A DNA stretch of 20,934 nucleotides, taken from positions 1 to 20,934 of the forward strand of contig CAZBJH010000056.1 of the NCBI GenBank assembly GCA_964492185.1, read 5' to 3'. This DNA is from JAFGSZ01 sp964492185 (GTDB lineage Bacteria > Bacteroidota > Bacteroidia > Bacteroidales > UBA10428). A program made the position numbers and the translations under genes. This document shows, piece by piece, positions 7,555 through 15,575 of the stretch (its first letter is position 1; every line of letters starts with the position of its first letter). The notes beneath the pieces are model-generated. The model worked only from the letters and a program-made list of their open reading frames with translations, was not told the origin of the DNA and did not search any database.

Positions 7555-7764
7555 CGCGCTTTATTCGGACTGACAACCGAAAGAGTTTATCTGAATTATA
7601 GCGTCACGGGCAAAGATGAAAATGAAGCATTGACCAGCCTTTTTCCCGGGAAAAATAAGATTTTATCCGGGTAATTAATATAAACAAATTTTCTAGGGAA
7701 AGGGGCTTGAGCCTTGCATCTTCCCAAAGCATGACACCTGAATAATGCCGTGTAAAATAAAAAA

Positions 7765-7788
7765 AGCTGCACAAAGGCAGCTTTTTTT
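7765..7788. terminator. Bidirectional intrinsic terminator
   Basis: AGCTGC (7765-7770) and GCAGCT (7777-7782) form a perfect 6-bp stem with a 6-base loop. A-tract lies before it and T-tract after it, so it can terminate from both sides. It sits between the rightward GMP synthase gene and the 3' end of the leftward lipoprotein gene, as expected for a shared terminator. Confidence 0.85.
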
Positions 7789-7807
7789 ATTATGATAAAA
7801 TATTAGA

Positions 7808-9508
7808 TTAATCTTCTTCAGGTACCCCTGTGCCATAATGGGCAGAACGGATATACTGACTTCCCGGATCAACATCATAAATATATCTGAATCCGTTGTA
7901 ATAAGTATTATAGGAGAAAACCGGATTTTCTTCATCATCAAATAATGTACCGTCGTCATTGAAATCATTTACATTTCTTATATAGTCCGAACCGGGGTTT
8001 GTTATGATAATATTATCAAGGCTGCCGTTTTCGTTAATATTTACAACCGCTTCAGCTCCCGAACCATATCCGGCAACAGTGTTAAATGTAATAGCGGGGT
8101 GTGATGAGGGATCATAACCCTGACCATAGTTCTCGATAATTATGTTTGTAATTTCACCACTGTTTTCATTAATATAATTGTAAGGAATACTAACGATAAC
8201 AGGTTTTGATTCAGGATCAACGATAGTGAATTCAGGCGGGGTGGCAGATACAAATGTTGCTACAGTATCACCATCATTAAGATTATTATTGACTATTTTT
8301 CCGTTTACAATCTCAGTATAACTACTAAGGTCTATATCATTGGTCTTACTAACCAGTATATTGGATGAGAAGTAGCCGTAATTATAGAAAGCTTCAGGAA
8401 ATCCGATGTAATCAGAACCATTATCAGTAATTACAATATCATAAAGTGCACGGAACTGGATTTCTATTACAGCACCGCTGCCACCGGCGAAATTAGTATT
8501 CACTGTGGGTTGCGATGTATACTGTGCACCATTATTAACAATAGCATCAATATTTGAAATACTTCCATTTACAATATCAACCTGTAAATAAGCAGTATCG
8601 CCATTGGCACCTTCAGACAGATACAATATTGTATCATTCACATCGGTGTAACCTGAACCGCCATTGATCAGGATTGCTTCTGAATATGAACTTACGCTTG
8701 TAGGAATCACTATTGAAGTTAAACCAAACCCCGAACCTATAGTTGAAGATGCAGGTGCATCAACCACTGCATAAACACTTGGTACTCCCGGAATGGAATT
8801 GTTCAGTGCATTTGATTCAAGTGAATAATAAGCCGGCTTTTGAACAATCCCGATAGTATAATCATCCTCATCTGCTTCAGCAACTGTTTGATCGGTATAT
8901 ATCTCGGGAAATCTCATTTGGATATCATCATTGCCATTACTATTTACAGGAACATTGATCTCATAATTACCATCTTCATCAGTTGTGCCGATAAAAGCAA
9001 CATTATTTGTTATGCTATTATTAAAAGCTCTGACTACCAGTCCAACAGGAACCGCTTCACGTTCCCTGTTGGTTACATCAGTCTCTATGGTCAGTCGCCC
9101 TTGAATCAGTGCCATGTTAGGTCCCGAAAGTTCATAGATGTCTATGGTTGAGGACACCTGGGACTGCCTGTAATTATTCGGGCTGGTATTAACAACAGTA
9201 TTGACAGATGTGAAATCTGTTTTTGTCACTGTTACAGGAATACTGGTAGTTATTGAAATATCTTCAAATATCACTGTTCCACTTTCATCGGTGCCGGCTG
9301 AAAGGGCCCCGTCAGAAGTTGCTACAGTTACTAAAGCACTGTCAACTGCCATAAGGCCATCACTGGCATTACGTACATTAATAACCAGATCAATTTTTTG
9401 CTGGTCTTTGATAATGTCTTCCTGGGTTACTTCATCTTTTTCACATGCAATAAATAATGGAAGAATTAATATTGCATAAACTGCTGTTTTTAAAATATTC
9501 TTTTTCAT
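7808..9508 (-). CDS. Surface lipoprotein with GxGY-type repeats
   Basis: This 566-residue protein begins with a lipoprotein signal peptide ending LFIAC (Cys22). The residues after the cysteine, EKDE, contain the K-(D/E)2 pattern of the Bacteroidota lipoprotein export signal, so it is probably displayed on the cell surface. Two Ig-like or carboxypeptidase-regulatory-like domains follow (about 37-125 and 133-228). The C-terminal half is built from degenerate repeats about 43 residues apart, each with an NGGSGY-like turn: 281-287, 324-330, 361-367, 459-465, 503-509 and 546-552, with GGSGA/GYGSGA between some of them. Similar beta-rich repeats occur in phage tail and surface proteins. The gene follows the beta-barrel gene after 20 bases and probably shares its operon. 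Binding partner or substrate is unknown. Confidence 0.75.
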   Translation of the reverse strand: MKKNILKTAVYAILILPLFIACEKDEVTQEDIIKDQQKIDLVINVRNASDGLMAVDSALVTVATSDGALSAGTDESGTVIFEDISITTSIPVTVTKTDFTSVNTVVNTSPNNYRQSQVSSTIDIYELSGPNMALIQGRLTIETDVTNREREAVPVGLVVRAFNNSITNNVAFIGTTDEDGNYEINVPVNSNGNDDIQMRFPEIYTDQTVAEADEDDYTIGIVQKPAYYSLESNALNNSIPGVPSVYAVVDAPASSTIGSGFGLTSIVIPTSVSSYSEAILINGGSGYTDVNDTILYLSEGANGDTAYLQVDIVNGSISNIDAIVNNGAQYTSQPTVNTNFAGGSGAVIEIQFRALYDIVITDNGSDYIGFPEAFYNYGYFSSNILVSKTNDIDLSSYTEIVNGKIVNNNLNDGDTVATFVSATPPEFTIVDPESKPVIVSIPYNYINENSGEITNIIIENYGQGYDPSSHPAITFNTVAGYGSGAEAVVNINENGSLDNIIITNPGSDYIRNVNDFNDDGTLFDDEENPVFSYNTYYNGFRYIYDVDPGSQYIRSAHYGTGVPEED

Positions 9509-9528
9509 ACTATTTATGGATTATTTGG

Positions 9529-10254
9529 TTAGTCTTGATTATTTGTGCTAAGATTGATTGTATATCCTAATGATATAATAAATGATCCCTGATACAAGTC
9601 AGACTGAACACCGGTCATATCAAGGTAACTAAACCCGGTTCGCGCCGGATTAAAGCCATAACGGTAACGGCATTCAAGGAAGATATTATTTCCGCCGGCC
9701 GGCACATCCAATCGTACGTTACCACTGGCAGCATAATTAAAGTATTCGTAATTCCTTGTATCGTCAATCGTTTGACTATAGGTAGCGTAAATACCCGATC
9801 CTAAAGGACCGGTAACAGTTTCCTTCGAGGTAGCATTAAATAAACAGGAAACTTCAGGACCCAGACCAATGCTTAGTGAAAAATTGTCACTCGAATACAC
9901 GAAGAAGTTCACCAGCAAAGGTAAGTTCACAGTGTGCAGCGTAACCCGTGCATCACGCATTTTTACAGGGAAGGCGATTTCATCAAAAGACAAGCCAAAC
10001 CTTGTATCGTCTTCAAGGATCATCATACCTCCGCCTAATTGCAGATACTCCAGCCCGGTCCGGAGCTTAAATTTGTCACTCATTGAAAAATTAATCCGGG
10101 CTCCTGCAGCTATGCCGGGTTTTCCCCTGATATGCTGCTGATCACTGATAAAATAGTCATATGCCGCACCCGCATTTATTTCAATACCCTGTGTAAATAT
10201 GTTTGTTGAAATAAATAACAAGGCGGCAAGAAAAACATAAGTCGGTTTTTTCAT
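9529..10254 (-). CDS. Outer-membrane beta-barrel protein (porin family)
   Basis: The protein has 241 residues, with a signal peptide (MKKPTYVFLAALLFISTNIF, cleaved near residue 21-23) and then alternating amphipathic strands: GIEINAGAAYDYF, GIAAGARINF, LRTGLEYLQLGGG, LSIGLGPEVSCLF, FLECRYRYGF. It closes with a strand, GSFIISLGYTINL. This is the pattern of the OMP_b-brl_2 outer-membrane beta-barrel family (PorT-like), about 8-10 strands. It is the first gene of a two-gene leftward operon with the repeat lipoprotein, which suggests that the two act together at the outer membrane. No TonB box or plug is present, so it is not a SusC-type transporter. Its function beyond the barrel fold is unknown. 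Confidence 0.8.
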   Translation of the reverse strand: MKKPTYVFLAALLFISTNIFTQGIEINAGAAYDYFISDQQHIRGKPGIAAGARINFSMSDKFKLRTGLEYLQLGGGMMILEDDTRFGLSFDEIAFPVKMRDARVTLHTVNLPLLVNFFVYSSDNFSLSIGLGPEVSCLFNATSKETVTGPLGSGIYATYSQTIDDTRNYEYFNYAASGNVRLDVPAGGNNIFLECRYRYGFNPARTGFSYLDMTGVQSDLYQGSFIISLGYTINLSTNNQD

Positions 10255-10838
10255 ACATTTAATGGATTTGTTCAGATATGTTGAAATTTAAATTATCTTA
10301 ATGTTGTTATTTCCTCTAAGCTGAATCGGAATTTATGTTCTATGGTTTCAGTTAATTTTCTAATGCCGGGTTATTAATACGTGCTTTATTACTTTTAGGT
10401 TATATTTTTTTTGATTTTTTATTTTTGCGGCATGTGGAAAATCCCTTTATTGCACAATAATAAGTGTGTGTGTGTGAACAAAAAATAAGTGAAATAGTTC
10501 CTTTATAAACGAAAAGACCTGTTTGATTTTGTTTCTGTGTATAATAAGATGAGCAGATTTTATTTGGTATTCAATGCCGCAGGATCAGAGATATGCGGCA
10601 GGGTTTGTATGCTGAGAAAAAAATGATTTGTTTTGTTGTATGAAACCCTCACCATTAAGAGAGTTTAAAATATGAGGTACAAAGACAAAAGGACATGAAT
10701 ATTTTTATAACCAGGTTACTGGTGAGGGTTCGCCGAACGCCATTAAAATATAAAACGATGTGAGGCAACAAATGCCACCAACTTTGATTAAACGAAATAA
10801 CAATTTAATTATTAATAGCTTAAATAAAATATATTCTT
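10255..10838. other. Long gene-free region between divergent genes
   Basis: These 584 bases separate the leftward beta-barrel gene from the rightward DUF2752 gene. It holds a TATTTTTG matching the -7 consensus (10420-10427, plus strand), a short GT microsatellite (10464-10476) and a long-range inverted repeat described separately. A 25-codon frame at 10549 has no support. If the 10420 motif is a promoter, the DUF2752 transcript would have a leader of about 400 bases. Confidence 0.4.
10644..10730 (+). promoter_or_regulatory. Long-range inverted repeat with alternative hairpin
   Basis: AACCCTCACC (10644-10653) is perfectly complementary to GGTGAGGGTT (10721-10730), separated by 67 bases. The right arm overlaps two local hairpins, CCAG-GTTA-CTGG (10711-10722) and GTTC-GCC-GAAC (10728-10738), so the pairings compete. 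It lies about 110 bases before the DUF2752 gene and could be a leader-RNA switch. No known riboswitch class was recognised. Confidence 0.3.
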
Positions 10839-10862
10839 GTGAAATGGCAGGGATGGAAGCAT

Positions 10863-11240
10863 ATGAAAAAAGATGAACGCATTAGCAGGCTGATCACTTA
10901 TTCGATGCTGTTAGCAGCGACAGGTGTACTTCTTTTCGTGCCGGACAGATTGTTATTCAATGAGGACAACATAATGTGCCTGCATAAAATGTTACTGGGA
11001 ATAGAATGTCCGCTATGCGGAATGACCCGCGCTGCACATGATATATTGCATTTAAGGCTTGTGTCTGCATTTCACTATAACTTTACAATATACCTCCTTG
11101 CCTTACTGATTATTGCTGATGCTGTTTATTTGATCTTTCCCCGGCCTGTATGGCAATTATTAAGAAAAGTATCACTTATACTTTTATTGACAGGCCTCGG
11201 TATTATTTATTTTTTGCGTATTTATAGTCGTTTGGTTTAA
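10863..11240 (+). CDS. DUF2752 family small membrane protein
   Basis: The protein has 125 residues from this start. The DUF2752 signature is clear: CLHKMLLGIECPLCGMTRA, with the CPxCGxTR motif, followed by an AFHYN segment. Three hydrophobic helices (near ITYSMLLAATGVLLFVP, YLLALLIIADAVYLIF and VSLILLLTGLGIIYFL) make it an inner-membrane protein. The paired cysteines suggest metal or redox chemistry, but no function is established for the family. An in-frame ATG at 10839 would add eight residues; the ATG at 10863 is preferred because a GGGATGGAAG purine stretch precedes it and MKKDER is a more usual start. It is convergent with the DUF58 gene and has no operon partner here. Confidence 0.82.
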   Translation: MKKDERISRLITYSMLLAATGVLLFVPDRLLFNEDNIMCLHKMLLGIECPLCGMTRAAHDILHLRLVSAFHYNFTIYLLALLIIADAVYLIFPRPVWQLLRKVSLILLLTGLGIIYFLRIYSRLV

Positions 11241-11275
11241 TGTAACAGATCAGGTTCAGGTCATATTCAAACATT

Positions 11276-11308
11276 ACGGGATTCAGAATTATGTTATATA
11301 ATTCCCGT
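11276..11308 (+). terminator. Possible terminator between convergent genes
   Basis: ACGGGA (11276-11281) can pair with TCCCGT (11303-11308), with an inner GAATTAT/ATAATTC hairpin as an alternative. GTGTTTTAATT follows on the plus strand. It overlaps the last codons of the DUF58 gene. It is weak, with a long loop and a poor T-tract. Confidence 0.25.
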
Positions 11309-12631
11309 GTGTTTTAATTCGAGATATTTATTGATAAGGTTGACAGAGAGGGATGCAGGTTTGGTTTGCAGGGCATGAATACCGTGTTTGTTAAGCTCCT
11401 TTACGATTAATCGTTTGTCATATATGAATTTTTCAGCAATGGTTTTTATATAGATATCCTGCAGGCTGTCTGCCGTCTTATCCAGCAAATGCCGGATCTC
11501 CGTATTCTCAAAAATAATGACCATCAGAAGGTGATTCCTGGCCATATTCCTGAGACAGAATAATTGACGTTGCAGGGAGGCCGGTGATTCAAAATTAGTA
11601 TAAAGGATCAGCAGGCTGCGATGTGTGATACGTTGTTTGATAAAAGCTGCCAGTAATTCGTAATCCGGCTCATCATAACTTGTTTCCTGCTTATACAGTG
11701 TTTCCAGAGTTTTTAATATCGTCCTGCTTTTGTTCTCTGCAGGCAGAAAAGAGCCGATAGTTTTACCGAATGTTATTATGCCTGTCTTATCGTGCTTATA
11801 CAAAGCAGTGTTTGATAATATTAAAGCTGAGTTTATGGCATAGTCAAGCAATGACATTCCATTGAAAGGCATTTTCATTACACGCCCCATATCAATCAGG
11901 CTGTATACCTGTTGAGACCGTTCTTCCTGGTATTGATTGACCATCAATTTTGATTTTTTTGCCGTTGCTTTCCAGTTTATTGTCCTGTAATCATCGCCGG
12001 TAACATAATCCCTTATCTGGTCAAATTCCGTGTGTGTTCCCACCTTTCTTATACGTTTTATGCCGGCTTCGGTCAGCCGGTTTGAAATGGCCAGCAGCTC
12101 ATATTCCTTCATGCGCAGGAAGGACGGGTATACTTTCACCGGTGTTGAAGGGCTTCCGAACTGGTATCCGCGGCTGAACAGCTTCAATTTTGAAGAGACA
12201 AATGCATTGGTTTTTCCGAATTCATACTCACCGCGTCTTACAGGTCTCAGGGAGTAATCCAGCATTTTTTCTTCCTGTGGCATGAGGCAGATCCTCATAA
12301 TGAAATCACGCGTTTGAAACCGGGCCGGTATCTCATCTATTATGTTCAAATGCACAGTGAAAAAATAATTGTTCTTTAAAAATATCCTGATCTGGTTGTC
12401 ATCACCGTTGGATAACCTTTCAGGCACTTCCCGGCGAAGCAGAAGGTTTTGCTGCCCTGTAAAAAAGAGCAGGGACAGGTCGGAGGCAAGCAGAAAGAGA
12501 AAAAACAGCAACAGTATCTTAGCTGCAAAAAACAAAGGACTGAAGAAATATCCGAGAACAAACATTAGTATAAGTATTGTGCTGGCAGTATAAAGCCGTG
12601 GTTCCGTATAAATATCCCTTAGTATCCTCAC
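11294..12631 (-). CDS. DUF58 domain protein (MoxR-associated)
   Basis: This 445-residue protein has two N-terminal membrane helices (about 15-58), a beta-rich middle region and the DUF58 core. Its most conserved stretch, FDQIRDYVTGDDYRTINW, lies at about 203-220 and is followed by KATAKKSKLMVNQYQEERSQ. DUF58 proteins are von Willebrand A-like; the usual metal-site region is represented by LIDMGRVM (about 246-253), which lacks an intact DxSxS, so metal binding is doubtful. DUF58 genes are found beside MoxR ATPases, and the pair is thought to act together in assembling or maturing a partner complex. It is the last gene of the six-gene leftward operon, starting 11 bases after the MoxR gene ends. 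Confidence 0.9.
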   Translation of the reverse strand: MRILRDIYTEPRLYTASTILILMFVLGYFFSPLFFAAKILLLFFLFLLASDLSLLFFTGQQNLLLRREVPERLSNGDDNQIRIFLKNNYFFTVHLNIIDEIPARFQTRDFIMRICLMPQEEKMLDYSLRPVRRGEYEFGKTNAFVSSKLKLFSRGYQFGSPSTPVKVYPSFLRMKEYELLAISNRLTEAGIKRIRKVGTHTEFDQIRDYVTGDDYRTINWKATAKKSKLMVNQYQEERSQQVYSLIDMGRVMKMPFNGMSLLDYAINSALILSNTALYKHDKTGIITFGKTIGSFLPAENKSRTILKTLETLYKQETSYDEPDYELLAAFIKQRITHRSLLILYTNFESPASLQRQLFCLRNMARNHLLMVIIFENTEIRHLLDKTADSLQDIYIKTIAEKFIYDKRLIVKELNKHGIHALQTKPASLSVNLINKYLELKHTGII

Positions 12632-12642
12632 AATCGATTATT

Positions 12643-13623
12643 TTATCGTGGTATTTCTACCGAATTAATTATTTCGACAACCATTTGTTCTTCCGTTGTT
12701 CCTTCCATCTCCTTCTCAGGTGTGAGGTAGATCCTGTGAATGAGCACGGGGTCGATAACGGCTTTCACATCTTCGGGGATCAGGTAATCGCGTCCGTTGA
12801 TCGCGGCATATGCTTTGCCTGCTATCAGTGTATTGATGGAAGCCCGGGGAGAAGCTCCAAGGTATAGTCCGGAATGGCTTCTTGTTTTGTTCACAATATC
12901 TGAAATATAGTGCAACAGATTATCTTCTGCATGCACAAGCCTTATCAGTTTCTGGAATTCAATAATATCGTTTGCCGTCAGCACGCCCGAAACCTGGTCT
13001 ATTTCTTTCTCACCTTTTCGTTTTTGCATATTTTGCAATATCAGTACTTCCTCGTCTTTTGTCGGATATGTGATATTGATCTTAAAAAGGAACCTGTCAA
13101 GTTGTGCTTCCGGAAGCCGGTATGTTCCTTCATGTTCAAGCGGGTTTTGTGTCGCGAAGACAAGGAAGGGTTCCTGCATATTGTATGTATGACCGTCAAC
13201 GGTAATCTGTCTTTCTTCCATAACTTCAAACAAGGCTGATTGTGTTTTTGCAGGTGCGCGGTTAATCTCGTCAATAAGTACCAGGTTGGAAAAAATCGGG
13301 CCTGCATTAAACTCAAATTCGGATGTGCCTGCATTGAATACAGAGGTACCTGTTATATCGGACGGCATCAGGTCGGGAGTAAACTGTATCCTGGAAAAAC
13401 CGGATGAGATAAGTCTGGCCAACAGCTTTACCGTGAGTGTTTTTGCAATTCCGGGTACTCCTTCGAGAAGTACATGTCCATTGGAAAGGATAGCTACCAT
13501 TAGCAGGTCGATCATGCTTTTCTGGCCCACGATCACTTTTGATATTTCGTTTCTCAGTTGTTCTGTCTTTTCCCGCAGGGAGGAAAGGCCTATACGGTCG
13601 TTGGAATTTTGAGATGTATTCAT
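12643..13623 (-). CDS. MoxR family AAA+ ATPase
   Basis: A 326-residue cytosolic ATPase of the MoxR subfamily (AAA_3). Walker A is GVPGIAKT (55-62), Walker B LVLIDEINR (114-122), sensor 1 FATQNP (156-161), and the arginine-finger region EAQLDRF (172-178); a lid domain fills the rest. MoxR proteins work as chaperone-like remodelers with DUF58/vWA partners. The reading frame extends upstream to 13761, but that extension overlaps the DUF4350 gene and is not conserved in character. ATG 13623, giving MNTSQNSNDR, yields the usual MoxR length and leaves a 43-base gap. Neighbours on both sides belong to the typical MoxR gene set. Confidence 0.94.
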   Translation of the reverse strand: MNTSQNSNDRIGLSSLREKTEQLRNEISKVIVGQKSMIDLLMVAILSNGHVLLEGVPGIAKTLTVKLLARLISSGFSRIQFTPDLMPSDITGTSVFNAGTSEFEFNAGPIFSNLVLIDEINRAPAKTQSALFEVMEERQITVDGHTYNMQEPFLVFATQNPLEHEGTYRLPEAQLDRFLFKINITYPTKDEEVLILQNMQKRKGEKEIDQVSGVLTANDIIEFQKLIRLVHAEDNLLHYISDIVNKTRSHSGLYLGASPRASINTLIAGKAYAAINGRDYLIPEDVKAVIDPVLIHRIYLTPEKEMEGTTEEQMVVEIINSVEIPR

Positions 13624-13666
13624 TATTTTGGTTTTTATTGTATATGTTTTTGTTATTGTCCCTACT

Positions 13667-14854
13667 TCAAATACATGAAGAATAAAATTCTTCAATTCTT
13701 TTATGTAAATTAATAAGTTGTCCGGATGATATCTGTTTTTGTTGCCGGATTGATTCGACAAGAAGCATGGTCTCTCTGACTTTTTGCAGGGGAACCCCTG
13801 ATTTGGAAGCTATCAGTTGCAGTTTGTCTTCTGTAGTATCAATAGTGTTAAGATAGTACCTTGCCCTGAGGAATTCCTTAAAATATGTTGTTTTTTTTCT
13901 CGCCAGATCGGTATGGTTACTGCTTTTGTGATAAAGCCTGCCTATGGTTTCTATGAACCTGAGTGAGGTGTTTGGCCAAGGTTTTATGACCGGGATACCG
14001 CGCTGTCGCCTTTTGCTTTCAATGATCATATAGAAGACTATGAATATCAGGGTAAGATAATATGCCGACCGCAGTGCTGGCTGGGATAGAATGTACCTTA
14101 CGGGTGAAGCGTTGACAAGCTTATCCGGTTTATAATAATCATCCCAGACAATATTGCCATGGGGGACATAGGCCAGCGCTGCACCGGCATAATAAGCATC
14201 TCCGTATAGAATATGATAATTGGTAAATGCCATAGGCTGGCAATGAAGAAGAAATTGCCCTTCTCCAAAGGATAAAGCAATATAGTTGACCTTCCCTGAC
14301 CTGTCAATCCCTAATTGCCTGACTTGCATTGTATCAACTGCAGTAAACCATCCTGAAGGCATCTTCCTGGAAAAAATGTAACCCGGATCTTTTTTCAGTG
14401 CGGGATTTAAAAAATTGAGCATCTCCCTGCCTTTTCTGAATGCACTTGTATCAAAAAAAGGGGAGTGGATATCAATGCCAAGGGTGTCGGCAATTGCATC
14501 TCCAAAATCAAAGGCTGAAATGAAAGCTGTGCTTCCTTTATGAACATGATCGAGAAGAATGTTAAGGTCATGTTTGTCGGGCGCGAAATGGTCAGTAATG
14601 ATAATAAGACTGCTGTGCTGAAGTTTACCGGTATGCCAGGATTCATAGAGACTGATTTCATTATTTAACACCTCATTACCTGAAAATCCCTGTGAAAGCA
14701 TATCCCTTATCACATAACATCCGTAGGGTGATTTTTTATTGCCGCGGAAATTGATTTTCCAGTCAACAGGTCCGGGTGCAAAATGCTGAAGACTGACCAG
14801 GATAACAAACAGTAATCCTGTGACGATCAGATATGTGATTTTGTTTTTAAACAT
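13667..14854 (-). CDS. DUF4350 domain membrane protein
   Basis: This 395-residue protein has one N-terminal membrane helix (about 8-25), an extracytoplasmic region and a second helix (YYLTLIFIVFYMIIES, about 266-281), followed by a basic cytosolic tail. The region SPYGCYVIRDMLSQGF and SLIIITDHFAPDKHDLNILLDHVHKGSTAFIS is the DUF4350 pattern, which resembles a GATase1-like Rossmann fold used as a binding rather than catalytic domain. It overlaps the upstream DUF4129-like gene by 8 bases, showing translational coupling, and precedes the MoxR gene. The role is inferred from context: a membrane component linking the MoxR/DUF58 pair to an extracytoplasmic target. Confidence 0.82.
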   Translation of the reverse strand: MFKNKITYLIVTGLLFVILVSLQHFAPGPVDWKINFRGNKKSPYGCYVIRDMLSQGFSGNEVLNNEISLYESWHTGKLQHSSLIIITDHFAPDKHDLNILLDHVHKGSTAFISAFDFGDAIADTLGIDIHSPFFDTSAFRKGREMLNFLNPALKKDPGYIFSRKMPSGWFTAVDTMQVRQLGIDRSGKVNYIALSFGEGQFLLHCQPMAFTNYHILYGDAYYAGAALAYVPHGNIVWDDYYKPDKLVNASPVRYILSQPALRSAYYLTLIFIVFYMIIESKRRQRGIPVIKPWPNTSLRFIETIGRLYHKSSNHTDLARKKTTYFKEFLRARYYLNTIDTTEDKLQLIASKSGVPLQKVRETMLLVESIRQQKQISSGQLINLHKRIEEFYSSCI

Positions 14855-15575
14855 TTAATTTGTTCTGAAATTCCATGAAATGTTGCTCGTATTGTTGATA
14901 CTGTTCTTTATTAATGTCAAAGTGGCCATACCATACATGATTATAAATGCCCGTAAGTCCGCTAAATTCTTTTTTCAGTCCGGTACTCCCGAGTTCATGA
15001 AGATAATCGATATTGGTTTTCTCTTTTGAATACCGGATAATTTTAAGCTGGTCAAGTGAATGGAGGGTCCACAGATATAACAACCGGATTGCTTTACGGT
15101 ACTGCTTTTGCATTATTTCAGTGCGGATTGCGGTCTCAAAATTGGTGATGACTTCCTCTGCATCTTTGACCTGGTAATCCGGCTGGTTGATTGTTTTGTC
15201 AGAGAAAAACAGGCGGTTAACCCTGGTTTTTGTAATAAGGACAACAAGAAAGAACAGTGCAAAGCCCCATAATACCAGTTTGAACAGCACTGGCATGGCT
15301 TTCAGAAGATTACCAATTTCCCGCAAAATATTTCCAAGAAACCTGAAGAACCGGTATCCGAAACCTTTCTGCCTGACATTAATATTACCTCCGTAATTAA
15401 AATCTTTTTGTGACCGTAATGCTTGCAGATCTTCATCCTCAATCTTCATAACTGTTATTGATGATGAGTCGGCAAGGGGATATTCCCGCGCGGGCGAAGA
15501 AAAACAGGTTAAGGCCGGCAGAATGAATAATAAGGAATAAATTATTTTATTCAATGTCTTACATTTCATTTTCAT
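14847..15575 (-). CDS. DUF4129-like membrane protein
   Basis: The protein has 242 residues from the chosen start. A signal peptide (MKMKCKTLNKIIYSLLFILP...) is followed by a short periplasmic part, one membrane helix (about 100-120 in this numbering) and a cytosolic helical domain. That domain contains YRKAIRLLYLWTLHSLDQL, the DUF4129 pattern also found at the C-terminus of TgpA-type transglutaminases; the transglutaminase part is absent. An upstream ATG (15623) would add 16 residues inside the preceding gene; MKMKCKTLNK at 15575 gives a proper signal peptide and a 17-base overlap with the preceding gene. It is the third gene of the MoxR operon. The family assignment is fairly good; the function is unknown. 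Confidence 0.75.
   Translation of the reverse strand: MKMKCKTLNKIIYSLLFILPALTCFSSPAREYPLADSSSITVMKIEDEDLQALRSQKDFNYGGNINVRQKGFGYRFFRFLGNILREIGNLLKAMPVLFKLVLWGFALFFLVVLITKTRVNRLFFSDKTINQPDYQVKDAEEVITNFETAIRTEIMQKQYRKAIRLLYLWTLHSLDQLKIIRYSKEKTNIDYLHELGSTGLKKEFSGLTGIYNHVWYGHFDINKEQYQQYEQHFMEFQNKLNV

Noticed and set aside
10464..10476. GT dinucleotide run as a phase-variation tract
   Set aside because: Only about six units, far from any start codon and not at an identified promoter, so no switching role is supported.
13624..13761. N-terminal extension of the MoxR gene to ATG 13761
   Set aside because: The 46 added residues overlap the end of the DUF4350 gene and lie before the normal MoxR N-terminus; ATG 13623 gives the usual length.
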